Shown piece by piece: positions 45,613 through 53,634 of a stretch of 56,276 nucleotides of DNA. Each line of letters opens with the position of its first letter. Position 1 is the stretch's first letter. Source of the stretch: Psychrobacillus sp. BL-248-WT-3. GTDB taxonomy: Bacteria; Bacillota; Bacilli; Bacillales_A; Planococcaceae. Position numbers and translations under genes: made by a program. The DNA lies in assembly GCF_012843435.1 (NCBI RefSeq), contig NZ_JABAFC010000024.1, forward strand, positions 1-56,276, written 5' to 3'. The notes under the pieces are model-generated. The model did not search any database. It was not told the origin of the DNA and was given only the letters and a program-made list of their open reading frames with translations.

Positions 45613-46410
45613 ATGATAGAGAGTATATTACGCGTTGAAGAGCTTAGCTCTGGCTATGACAAAGAAACAGTGTTTACAAATTTAAATACGTCCATTCAAA
45701 AGGGGAAAATAACGACCATTATTGGTCCCAATGGATGTGGAAAATCAACTCTATTAAAAACAATCGGACGTATTCTTCAGCAAAAGAACGGAAAAGTTTA
45801 TTTACATGGGGAAGATATGATGTCGATGCCTACAAAGGCTATTGCGAAAAGGCTTGCTCTGCTTTCTCAAAGCCCTGTAGCTCCTGCTCAATTGAAGGTA
45901 GATGAGTTAATCTCTTATGGAAGGTTTCCACATCGAAAAAACATTGGAACACTATCAAAAAAAGATATGGAAGTAATTGAATGGGCAATGACTGTCACCA
46001 AAACAATCGAATATCGCAATAGGGAAATTAACCAGCTATCAGGTGGTCAGCGTCAAAAGGTATGGCTTGCGATGGCACTCGCACAGGAAACAGAAATTCT
46101 CCTGCTCGATGAACCAACCACATACCTAGATATGGCCCATCAGCTAGAGATGTTGAAAATTGTGGAGCAGCTAAATAAGAAGCATCAATGTACAGTAGTA
46201 ATGGTATTGCATGATATTAACCATGCTGCTCGCTTTTCGGATAAGCTTATCGCAATGCGAGGCGGAGAGATTATTACAACGGGTACTCCTAAGGAAATAT
46301 TAACAACGGAAGTTATGAAAAAGGTGTTCCAAATAGATGCTAAGATTATGTTCGATGAAGAAACAGAGGCACCTGTTTGCTATGGATATGAAACTTTAGA
46401 GGAGGTTTAA
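45613..46410 (+). CDS. Iron-siderophore ABC transporter ATP-binding protein
   Basis: 265 residues, FecE/FhuC type: Walker A GPNGCGKST, signature LSGGQRQKVWLAMALAQ, Walker B LLLDEPTTYLD and the switch histidine in VLHDINHA. It powers the two FecCD permeases. Having its own ATPase distinguishes this operon from Bacillus subtilis feuABC, which borrows YusV. AGGAGG lies 6 bases before ATG 45613. Confidence 0.94.
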   Translation: MIESILRVEELSSGYDKETVFTNLNTSIQKGKITTIIGPNGCGKSTLLKTIGRILQQKNGKVYLHGEDMMSMPTKAIAKRLALLSQSPVAPAQLKVDELISYGRFPHRKNIGTLSKKDMEVIEWAMTVTKTIEYRNREINQLSGGQRQKVWLAMALAQETEILLLDEPTTYLDMAHQLEMLKIVEQLNKKHQCTVVMVLHDINHAARFSDKLIAMRGGEIITTGTPKEILTTEVMKKVFQIDAKIMFDEETEAPVCYGYETLEEV

Positions 46411-46413
46411 TAG

Positions 46414-47184
46414 ATGGATAAGGTACTGTTAGAAAATACAGAGCATTTTCAAATCGATTCCGAGCACACAAACTATTTGTATGATATAAAAGTTTCAATC
46501 CCAAATGTGGAGCCTCCTAAGGAGGGTTTTCCTGTCTACTATGTGCTAGATGGAAACTGGTATTTCCAGCTTGCAAGAGATGTAGTGAAGCTGCAATCGA
46601 AAAATCCCCTTAAAACACGTATTTCTCCTTCCATTGTGGTTGGAATTGGACATGCTGGTAAGGAAGAGGATGCTCGCAAAAGAAGATTTTTTGATTTTAC
46701 TCCCAAGGCAGAAGCATATATCTATCCAAAGCGTTTAAAGGGGAAGGACTTAGGAGAGCATGGCGGATCAGAGAAGTTCCTAGCATTTTTAAAGGATGAG
46801 CTAATGCCGAATGTACACAAGCATTATCCAGTTAACCAACAGAATCAGGCACTTTTTGGTCACTCCTTAAGTGGCCTTTTTGTTCTGTGGACATTATTTA
46901 AACAACCAGCCTTATTTTCCTGCTACCTACCGATAAGTCCTTCTGTATGGTGGAATGAATACGAGCTATATAAGGAAGCAGAAAATTTTGTACGTTTGCA
47001 AACCAATCTTCAACATAAAAAACTGTTTATATCAGTTGGTAGCAAAGAAGGCTTTATGTGTGAGGATGCAAAACATCTATATAGGGTGTTACATGAAAGT
47101 ATAGACACGGAAATATTTATAGCACAGGATGAAAATCATGCATCAGTGGTGCCTACGGTTTTGAGTAGGGCATTTCGCTATTAA
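46414..47184 (+). CDS. Siderophore esterase-like alpha/beta hydrolase (BesA/IroE-like)
   Basis: 256 residues, esterase D/Fes-like. YYVLDGNWYF, IVVGIGH, RRFFDFTP, the nucleophile elbow FGHSLSGLF (Ser about 150) and the histidine in DENHASVVP match ferri-bacillibactin and enterobactin esterases. No signal peptide, so it should act in the cytoplasm, cutting the imported ferri-siderophore to release iron. It starts 4 bases after the ATPase gene with GAGG upstream. This supports a trilactone-type substrate for the operon, by inference. Confidence 0.85.
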   Translation: MDKVLLENTEHFQIDSEHTNYLYDIKVSIPNVEPPKEGFPVYYVLDGNWYFQLARDVVKLQSKNPLKTRISPSIVVGIGHAGKEEDARKRRFFDFTPKAEAYIYPKRLKGKDLGEHGGSEKFLAFLKDELMPNVHKHYPVNQQNQALFGHSLSGLFVLWTLFKQPALFSCYLPISPSVWWNEYELYKEAENFVRLQTNLQHKKLFISVGSKEGFMCEDAKHLYRVLHESIDTEIFIAQDENHASVVPTVLSRAFRY

Positions 47185-47246
47185 CACTAAAGACTAAAAG
47201 AGAAGTGGTGTACCATAGCTACTTCCCTCATTAGTGAAGAAAATTC

Positions 47247-47597
47247 TTTTTTATAGTGACTGTAAACATTAAAAAAGTAACATTCAAATGACTATTAAGA
47301 ACATAAATAGATGATGAATTGGGATTGGGTACAGTTTTTCGGCTTTGTTTACGCGAGTAAATTTATAAGCACTTATCGTTGCATTAAAGCTGTTCCCATT
47401 TATTGATTGGAGTGCCAGACGGCGACTCCTACGGGATGAGTGAGACAGATAAGACATCACAACCACGCGCGTAAGCGATGGGTGATGGCTTATCGCTCAC
47501 CCCGAGGAAAGCGTCCGGCTGGTGCGAAAAATCAATTCTACTTTCTGATTTATAGAGTTCTTTGCATCATAAATCAACCCTACTCTTTAACATAGCC
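47247..47597. repeat. Interspersed repeat C, long copy containing repeat B
   Basis: The outer parts match the compact copy at 10270-10389 (GACTGTAAAC, CTATTAAGAACATAAATAG, ATAAATCAACCCT, CTTTAACAT). Between them lie about 230 extra bases, which include the repeat B element at 47405-47535. This fills the 455-bp gap between the esterase and the lipoprotein genes; no gene is seen. Confidence 0.78.
47405..47535. repeat. GC-rich interspersed repeat B, copy 2
   Basis: GATTGGAG, then GGCGACTCCTACGGGA, ending GAGGAAAGCGTCCG then AAATCAA, matches the ends and order of copy 1 at 39900-40023. The middle differs from copy 1 and contains its own hairpin (GCGTAAGCGATGGG against the later GCTTATCGCTCAC). 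Confidence 0.8.
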
Positions 47598-47639
47598 TAA
47601 AAACAAAAAAAGCTTGGAAAAGTATCTCCTAGCTCATGG

Positions 47640-47960
47640 TTATTCTTTGACTATATTTATATCAAATTTCATATGATCTACATCCCAAACATCTTCATCC
47701 GTATTAGAAAAGACAGTTACTTCGACATTTTGACCAATATTATACCTCTTCACATCAACAACAGGTATTTCGTATACATTTCCTCCTTGTATGCCCTTAT
47801 TAATGTTGTTGTGTTCTTTAATAACTAATATCTCCTCTTGAGCGTCTAACTCCTCGACTGTTCCGGAGAAAGTAAAACTTTCTTGGTAATCATCAGCACA
47901 ACCAGCCAAAAACAAACAAATCAATGATATAAAACTTATTGTAATTTTAATTTTCAACAC
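47640..47960 (-). CDS. Small lipoprotein of unknown function
   Basis: 106 residues. A short signal peptide ends in the lipobox FLAGC (C about 21). The 85-residue mature part is beta-rich (FSGTVEELDAQEEILVIKE, YEIPVVDVKRYNIGQNVEVTVFS), similar to small OB-fold-type lipoproteins. The GTG start at 47960 is 6 bases after GAGGGAG; the next codon, TTG, could also be used. Role unknown. Confidence 0.7.
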   Translation of the reverse strand: MLKIKITISFISLICLFLAGCADDYQESFTFSGTVEELDAQEEILVIKEHNNINKGIQGGNVYEIPVVDVKRYNIGQNVEVTVFSNTDEDVWDVDHMKFDINIVKE

Positions 47961-48012
47961 AAACGCTCCCTCGTTAGATTCATCATATGTAAAGATTCAG
48001 AGAGACTATTGA

Positions 48013-48465
48013 CTAAGTTTCCTTCATTCGTTCTAAAATTTGATAATCTTTAGTTTTTTGGATTGATATAGAATTTTGATTTGCAAAATCGAGTAAATCT
48101 AAGAATACGTTGTTAGGCTCGAAGTTAAAAACACGAATATTGAGGCCCTTATTGATTTGTATAATAGCACCTTTAGTAGACCAACCAAAACGGACAAATT
48201 TAATATTTGTTATCTGGTAGGGGTGTATGACTCGTTTATAAAAAGGCATTTTGATGAATAGGAATTGATACGTCAGATAACCATCCTTTATTTCCAGTTT
48301 ATATTGAATAAAAAATGAAAACAGTGAAAATAAAAGAATAATAATATGAAAATATAACAATCCTTTGGAAAAATTATTCCCTATAATATTTGAAAGTAAT
48401 AAACCCACCGTCATTACAAATAAAAAAAACATAATTCCTCGCTGGACTTTTGCATTGTATGCCAA
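48013..48465 (-). CDS. PH-like-domain membrane protein
   Basis: 150 residues. Two N-terminal membrane helices (GIMFFLFVMTVGLLLSNIIG, LLYFHIIILLFSLFSFFI) precede a bacterial PH-like beta domain (YKLEIKDGYLTYQFLFIKMPFYKRVIHPYQITNIKFV). Function unknown. The TTG start at 48465 follows AAGGAGGGG. It lies about 50 bp upstream of the lipoprotein gene on the same strand and may be co-transcribed. Confidence 0.65.
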   Translation of the reverse strand: MAYNAKVQRGIMFFLFVMTVGLLLSNIIGNNFSKGLLYFHIIILLFSLFSFFIQYKLEIKDGYLTYQFLFIKMPFYKRVIHPYQITNIKFVRFGWSTKGAIIQINKGLNIRVFNFEPNNVFLDLLDFANQNSISIQKTKDYQILERMKET

Positions 48466-48790
48466 CTTTTCCCCTCCTTGTTGTTTAACTTGTAATTCGT
48501 GTGACTAAACCGGCTCTTGGATGATTTTATAAGTTTTAATTAATTTATGATTTCTTATTTTAAAAAAACTAGCACATTTAGAAGGGTATTTGTGGAATAC
48601 AGTAGAATTGATTTCACTCTGGCGGATGCTTTTTATAACAGCATCATGTTGATTGTAGGAGCAGTTTTATAATAAACTGCTATTTATTCATTTGACTTAT
48701 TCAAGTTAATTTTAACATAAATATCCATTTTATTTAAAAATAATTTAATTATTTGTAAGTTGGTTATCTATGTTGAAATTAGTTAGACTA

Positions 48791-48819
48791 TTGAAAATAT
48801 TTAAATTAATACTTACAAT
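48791..48819 (+). promoter_or_regulatory. Promoter of the CoA-transferase operon
   Basis: TTGAAA at 48791-48796 and TACAAT at 48814-48819 are 17 bp apart. The rest of the 400-bp gap at 48466-48790 shows no gene. Confidence 0.65.
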
Positions 48820-48832
48820 TAAACTTGTAAGT
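48811..48832. promoter_or_regulatory. Inverted repeat over the -10 box, likely repressor operator
   Basis: ACTTACAA-N6-TTGTAAGT is a perfect 8-6-8 inverted repeat. Its left arm includes the -10 box, so a bound protein would block transcription. A matching half site TTGTAAGT lies at 48753-48760. The protein that binds it is not identified. Confidence 0.65.
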
Positions 48833-48868
48833 GCTTTCACCAAATTAGTTTAATAGAGAGGTGAGACA

Positions 48869-50062
48869 ATGGGGATATTGAATGGGTTAAAGATTTTAGA
48901 TTTCTCTACTCTTCTGCCGGGACCTTTTGCCACGATGATGTTAGCCGACATGGGAGCAGATGTCATTAAAATCGAGGCTCCAAATCGAGAGGATTTTTTA
49001 AAGCATATTGAGCCAAAGGATGGTGAGGTTTCTGCAACATTTGCTCATCTAAACCGCTCTAAGCGATCGCTAGCTTTAGATATAAAACTAGCAGAATCGA
49101 AGGATATTATCTATAGGCTAATAGAGGAATATGACATTGTCATTGAGCAGTTTCGCCCCGGTGTTATGGATAAGCTCGGGATTGGCTATGAAAAGTTAAA
49201 GGAAATAAACCCTAAGATCATTTTCTGTTCCATTACAGGATATGGCCAAACTGGTCCTCTTCGAAATAGAGCAGGACACGATATCAACTATTTATCTATA
49301 GCTGGAGTAGCTAGCTACTCTGCTCGAAAAAATCAGGCACCTGTTCCTGGAGGTATTCAAGTGGCAGATCTAGCTGGAGGATCCATGCCAGCTGTCATTG
49401 GAATCCTTGCAGCTGTTTATCATCGACATAGTACTGGAGAAGGACAGCATATTGATGTAAGCCTCACAGATGTTGCTTTTTCCTTGAACGCTATGTATGG
49501 ACCGAATTTTCTAGTTGGCGGGGAAAATCCGAAGGAAGAGGAAATGCTGCTAAATGGCGGAACCTTTTATGATTACTATGAGACAAAAGATGGTCGTTAT
49601 TTTTCAGTTGGAAGTTTAGAGCCGAAGTTTCAGCAAAAACTTTGTGAGCTATTAGGAGATAGAAATCTTATAAAGCTTAGCAACAGCAATAGTAAGGAAG
49701 ACCAGCAGGCATTCAAAGAAATCGTGACAAAGGAATTTAAGGCAAAAAACTTTGACGAATGGATTAGTATTCTTGGGGATGATTTTGATGGCTGTGTAGA
49801 GCCAGTGTTAAGCTTTGGCGAAGCAGTTCAGCACCCTCAAATACTGGCTAGAAATATGGTGACCACTGTGCCGAAAAGTGAAGGAGGAGAGCAACAGCAA
49901 ATTGCTTTCCCTATAAAATTTTCAGCAAGTAGGCCAGAGTACCGCTTTGCAGGTGTTTCAACAGGTAAGCATACTCAGGAAATATTGAAGAGTTTAGGAA
50001 TGGACTTGCCAGAGATTCAGTCCCTTGCCGAAAAGGGTGTTTTTGGAGAAATCAAAGCATAA
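48869..50062 (+). CDS. CaiB/BaiF (class III) CoA-transferase
   Basis: 397 residues. Moves CoA from one acyl-CoA to another acid. Family motifs are LDFSTLLPGPFATMMLADMGADVIKIE at the N terminus, HLNRSKRSLALD, SITGYGQTGP and GHD, where D138 is the likely catalytic aspartate. It is followed 50 bp later by an acyl-CoA ligase gene, suggesting a catabolic pathway for an organic acid. GAGAGGTGAG precedes ATG 48869. The substrate is unknown. Confidence 0.92.
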   Translation: MGILNGLKILDFSTLLPGPFATMMLADMGADVIKIEAPNREDFLKHIEPKDGEVSATFAHLNRSKRSLALDIKLAESKDIIYRLIEEYDIVIEQFRPGVMDKLGIGYEKLKEINPKIIFCSITGYGQTGPLRNRAGHDINYLSIAGVASYSARKNQAPVPGGIQVADLAGGSMPAVIGILAAVYHRHSTGEGQHIDVSLTDVAFSLNAMYGPNFLVGGENPKEEEMLLNGGTFYDYYETKDGRYFSVGSLEPKFQQKLCELLGDRNLIKLSNSNSKEDQQAFKEIVTKEFKAKNFDEWISILGDDFDGCVEPVLSFGEAVQHPQILARNMVTTVPKSEGGEQQQIAFPIKFSASRPEYRFAGVSTGKHTQEILKSLGMDLPEIQSLAEKGVFGEIKA

Positions 50063-50112
50063 GAATGAATCTACTCAAATAAAATAAAAGCAAAGAAAAG
50101 GAGCTGGTAATT

Positions 50113-51702
50113 ATGTTCTCACCGTTAACGCCGTTAGATTGGAAACGAAGAGCAGTTAAGTATTATCCGGAAAAAGTAGCTGTAATTGATGGAGAAAAGG
50201 AATTTACATATAAGCAATTTTCACAGCGTGCTGACCAGCTATCCTATTCTTTATACAAGGCAGGTATTCGAAAAGGGGATCATGTAGCAGTTATGCTTCC
50301 TAACACTCATTATATGCTGGAGTGCTTTTATGGGATCTGTCAGCTGGGAGCGGTAATGGTACCATTAAATTACCGTCTTAATGCGGAGGATATTGAGTAT
50401 ATTATCAAGCATAGCGACTCTAAGATGTTGATAGTAGATGCAGAGTTTACAGGCCCGATTGAGAAGATAGCGGAAGATCTACCTTTTGACCAAATCGTAG
50501 TAGTGGCTGTTGCCGGACATAGTCATACATTGAAAGCAAAGGATTATGAGGACTTTATCACAGCAGGGACAGAGGTAATAGAATTCCCAGAGATAGATGA
50601 AAATCAGCTGCTTACCTTAAACTATACAAGTGGAACGACCTCTAAGCCAAAAGGGGTTATGCTGACACATCGAGGAAATTATTTGAACGCAGCAAACTTT
50701 ATGTATCATTTAAATGTAAATCACGATGATGTGTATCTTCATACTTTACCTATGTTTCATGCAAATGGCTGGGGAGGAGTCTGGGCACTCACAGCAGTAG
50801 GGGCTACCCATATTTGTTTGCGAAAAGTAGATCCTCCGTTAATACTAGATTTATTTGAAAAGCATAAAATATCTTTATTATGCGGTGCTCCAACCGTTGT
50901 TAATATGCTTGTTAATGAACCGAAGGCAAAAGATGTGAAAATCACAACTAATCCGCGTATGGCTACTGCAGGGGCTCCGCCTGCCGCGGCGTTAATCGCA
51001 AAAGCGCAATCAATCCTTGGACTTAATATGATGCATGTATACGGTCTAACGGAAACATCCCCATTCATTCTATATTGCGAATGGAAAAAAGAATTTAATG
51101 ATCTAACTGTAGATGAACAATCTACTATTAAGGCGAGACAAGGAATCGAGTTAGCGTTTAATGGAGAAACAAAGGTCGTTAATCAGGAGGATGGCAAGGA
51201 GGTTGAATGGAACGGTAAGGAGCTAGGAGAAATTATTACACGTGGCAACGTAGTAATGGAAGGATATTATAAGGACCCTGAAAAAACTGCCGAAGCGATT
51301 AAAGATGGTTGGTTTTATACAGGGGATTTAGCAGTTACCTATCCAGATGGATATATTGAGATACAAGATCGTATTAAGGATATGATCATTTCAGGAGGAG
51401 AGAATATTTCTTCTACTGAAATAGAAGGTGTGCTTTATAAGCATCCAGATATATTAGAAGTAGCTGTCATTGCGGTACCTGATGAAAAGTGGGGTGAGGT
51501 ACCAAAGGCAGTTGTCGTACTTCAGCCGGAAAGTAGCATTACAGAACAAGAGCTAATTGATTATTGTCGCTCTAAAATGGCTCACTTTAAAGCTCCAAAA
51601 GCAGTTGATTTTGTAGAGGCACTTCCTAAAACCGCTACTGGTAAGCTACAAAAATTCCGTCTACGAGAAATGTATTGGAACGGACCGAAGAAAGTAAATT
51701 AA
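50113..51702 (+). CDS. Acyl-CoA synthetase (long-chain fatty-acid-CoA ligase family)
   Basis: 529 residues, AMP-forming adenylate family. ATP-binding loop LNYTSGTTSKPKGVMLTH, HVYGLTETSP, YTGDLAVTYPDGYIEIQDRIKDMIISGGENIS and the late lysine in PKTATGKLQKFRL are all intact. It activates a carboxylic acid to its CoA thioester. AAAGGAGCTGG lies upstream of ATG 50113. It is second in the operon with the CoA-transferase; together they give two routes to charge the same or related acids. Confidence 0.93.
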   Translation: MFSPLTPLDWKRRAVKYYPEKVAVIDGEKEFTYKQFSQRADQLSYSLYKAGIRKGDHVAVMLPNTHYMLECFYGICQLGAVMVPLNYRLNAEDIEYIIKHSDSKMLIVDAEFTGPIEKIAEDLPFDQIVVVAVAGHSHTLKAKDYEDFITAGTEVIEFPEIDENQLLTLNYTSGTTSKPKGVMLTHRGNYLNAANFMYHLNVNHDDVYLHTLPMFHANGWGGVWALTAVGATHICLRKVDPPLILDLFEKHKISLLCGAPTVVNMLVNEPKAKDVKITTNPRMATAGAPPAAALIAKAQSILGLNMMHVYGLTETSPFILYCEWKKEFNDLTVDEQSTIKARQGIELAFNGETKVVNQEDGKEVEWNGKELGEIITRGNVVMEGYYKDPEKTAEAIKDGWFYTGDLAVTYPDGYIEIQDRIKDMIISGGENISSTEIEGVLYKHPDILEVAVIAVPDEKWGEVPKAVVVLQPESSITEQELIDYCRSKMAHFKAPKAVDFVEALPKTATGKLQKFRLREMYWNGPKKVN

Positions 51703-51703
51703 A

Positions 51704-51743
51704 AATAAGATCCCATCGCTTGATAGCTTTGGGGTCTTATTAA
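51704..51743 (+). terminator. Rho-independent terminator
   Basis: AATAAGATCCCA pairs with TGGGGTCTTATT, closing the CoA operon. The next 220 bp hold no gene that I can see. Confidence 0.85.
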
Positions 51744-51961
51744 AAGATAGTCTAAGCTTACGAATAGTAAAAGTAACCCAGCAATTCATACAATCCAAGA
51801 AAGAGCAGAATCTTTACTTTTGGCTAATCTATTGCTAAGTTTTTGAAGAAAGGGATGTAGCCAGTGACTAAAAATGCTATAAAAGATTATCAATAATCGA
51901 TAGGGTAGAATCATCATTGTATAGTTCAAGAATAGATACTTCACTCTGGGAGTGTTAGGAA

Positions 51962-52258
51962 TTAATAGGGTTCATGTCGAGGGGATCCACATTTAAGATT
52001 GGTTCGAATTCGCATATAATTTTGTATTAAACCTGCATGTCTACCGGACTCGGTATAACGATTCACTAAAGGGCGAAGTCTTTGGAGGAATTCACGATCG
52101 CAATCGCACTGACCTCTACCACTATCATAACAAAGGTCATGCATCATACAGGCAGCATCTACTTCATTAACTGGAGCTCCCGGACCGCTGCATCCAGGTC
52201 CGCACCAATTATAGCCTGGAAGACAAAAACCACGTTTGTTATTTCTTCTTTGTTGCAA
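51962..52258 (-). CDS. Phospholipase A2-like small protein
   Basis: 98 residues, rich in cysteine and arginine. The sequence CLPGYNWCGPGCSGPGAP followed by VNEVDAACMMHDLCYD matches the prokaryotic/parvoviral-type phospholipase A2 fold, with a calcium-loop-like glycine-rich segment and the catalytic HD pair in MHDLCYD. There is no signal peptide. Similar short proteins occur in Bacillus and may be spore associated, which I cannot test here. The TTG start at 52258 follows AAGGGGGTG. Confidence 0.75.
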   Translation of the reverse strand: MQQRRNNKRGFCLPGYNWCGPGCSGPGAPVNEVDAACMMHDLCYDSGRGQCDCDREFLQRLRPLVNRYTESGRHAGLIQNYMRIRTNLKCGSPRHEPY

Positions 52259-52402
52259 ACTAACACCCCCTTATCCTTCATGTTTATAGGGTATTCCTGT
52301 GTTGATTTACGAACAAATACAAGCACCTAGCTGTCCAATTTTTATTTTTTTAAATCACTAAAAAAAGCAGTCTAAAAAAAGGACTGCTAAGTGAATTAAA
52401 GT

Positions 52403-52786
52403 TTAAGATAAGTAGAGAAGTCTTTTGAATATGGAATATTGAATAATTGTATCGGCAGTTTCATTAGTAACGTTTTGAAACAGACTACTATTACCACCCT
52501 TTAAGCTAAAGAAAATACCATCATATAAGTCTTCTAAAGTCATCGAGTATAAAGAGTTTTTATTCCTTTTGTCAGTCAACATAAGCATTTCTCCGTGAAG
52601 CAGGAGGTTAGTTGCCCATTCGTCTTGATAGATTCCTAAAGGCTTGTTACTCCAGTTAGACTGGTCATCATCCTGATGTATGGACCATTTCTCATCCTCT
52701 AACAATGCGCTCATAATATTTTCAATAGTCTCTTCTGTAATTGAAATTGTTACTTGTAATTCTTTGATGTGTGTTTGTTGATTCAT
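52403..52786 (-). CDS. Hypothetical protein
   Basis: 127 residues, soluble, not recognised. It contains an opening strand/helix (IKELQVTISITEETIENIMSALLEDEKWSI) and later LLLHGEMLMLTDKRNKNSLYSMTLEDLYDGIFFSLKGG, a pattern seen in small DUF proteins of Firmicutes. TAAGGGGATGGAGAA precedes ATG 52786. Confidence 0.6.
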   Translation of the reverse strand: MNQQTHIKELQVTISITEETIENIMSALLEDEKWSIHQDDDQSNWSNKPLGIYQDEWATNLLLHGEMLMLTDKRNKNSLYSMTLEDLYDGIFFSLKGGNSSLFQNVTNETADTIIQYSIFKRLLYLS

Positions 52787-52957
52787 TTCTCCATCCCCTT
52801 ACATTATTTTCCCATCCATTTAAATTTACTATGAATTCACAAAAAAAAGAATAATCCAAATAGTGGTAAACAATGTTCGGGATTTTATTTTTTATTTTGT
52901 TCAGATGAGTCGATATCTCTATCCTTAGGACTTCTCCTGGTTGTCTTCTATTAACCA

Positions 52958-53470
52958 TTATCGGGAAGATACTACTAGGAAGCGAACAGGCTTGTCCGTT
53001 AAGTTATACCAGTAATGTAATAGATTTGCGTCAAACATCGTCGATTGCTGTTCCTTCAGTTCCATCTCTTTACCATCGACTACTACGGTTAAGGTTCCTT
53101 CTACTACAAATAGAAACTCATGACCGCTATGGGAAAAAGCATTTCCTTTGTTTTCTCCAGATTGAAGTGTAACGAGTATAGGTGTATAGGCAGCATCCTG
53201 GATGCCATTGGATAAATTTTTGTAATAAAACTGTTGTCTAATTTCAGCCAATTCATCATGTGAAGTTACATCCGGAAAGAAAACGGTCGGGTTGACTTTC
53301 AGTGCATCTGCTATTTTTTTGAGAGATTCTAACGTTACACTAGACTTTCCTCTTTCGACTTGTGAGAGGAAGCTAATTGATACATTAGTCATCTCTGCAA
53401 GTTCCTTTAGAGTGAGCTTACGTTCTTTTCTTAAATTTTTTAGAATAGATCCTATTAAATTTGAAGACAA
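52958..53470 (-). CDS. XRE-family regulator with C-terminal cupin domain
   Basis: 170 residues. An N-terminal XRE helix-turn-helix (about 9-65, LRKERKLTLKELAEMTNVSISFLSQVERGKSSVTLESLKKIADAL) is joined to a cupin barrel (about 95-168, HSGHEFLFVVEGTLTVVVDGKEMEL). This layout resembles PuuR-type regulators of amine or amino acid use. GGAGAGA lies 7 bases before the start. It diverges from the MHS transporter gene, its most likely target. Confidence 0.9.
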   Translation of the reverse strand: MSSNLIGSILKNLRKERKLTLKELAEMTNVSISFLSQVERGKSSVTLESLKKIADALKVNPTVFFPDVTSHDELAEIRQQFYYKNLSNGIQDAAYTPILVTLQSGENKGNAFSHSGHEFLFVVEGTLTVVVDGKEMELKEQQSTMFDANLLHYWYNLTDKPVRFLVVSSR

Positions 53471-53551
53471 TATGTATCTCTCCTTTTTCTTATCTATTAG
53501 TTATCATACCTACTAATGAGGCATCGCTCAACGATTCCTATCAAATACCCG

Positions 53552-53580
53552 TTGACAGAAAATTAAAAACTATCTAAAAT
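53552..53580 (+). promoter_or_regulatory. Sigma-A promoter of the MHS transporter gene
   Basis: TTGACA at 53552-53557 and TAAAAT at 53575-53580, spacer 17 bp, in the gap shared with the divergent XRE-cupin gene. Confidence 0.75.
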
Positions 53581-53634
53581 AAAGTCTAGAGAGAAATTAA
53601 AGTGGTACTTCAATTTTGAAAGGGGAGAGGGAAG

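Noticed and set aside
52722-52958. 78-residue minus-strand ORF before the XRE-cupin gene
   Set aside because: It overlaps the start of the better-supported gene at 52403-52786, lacks a ribosome binding site, and reads through the intergenic gap.
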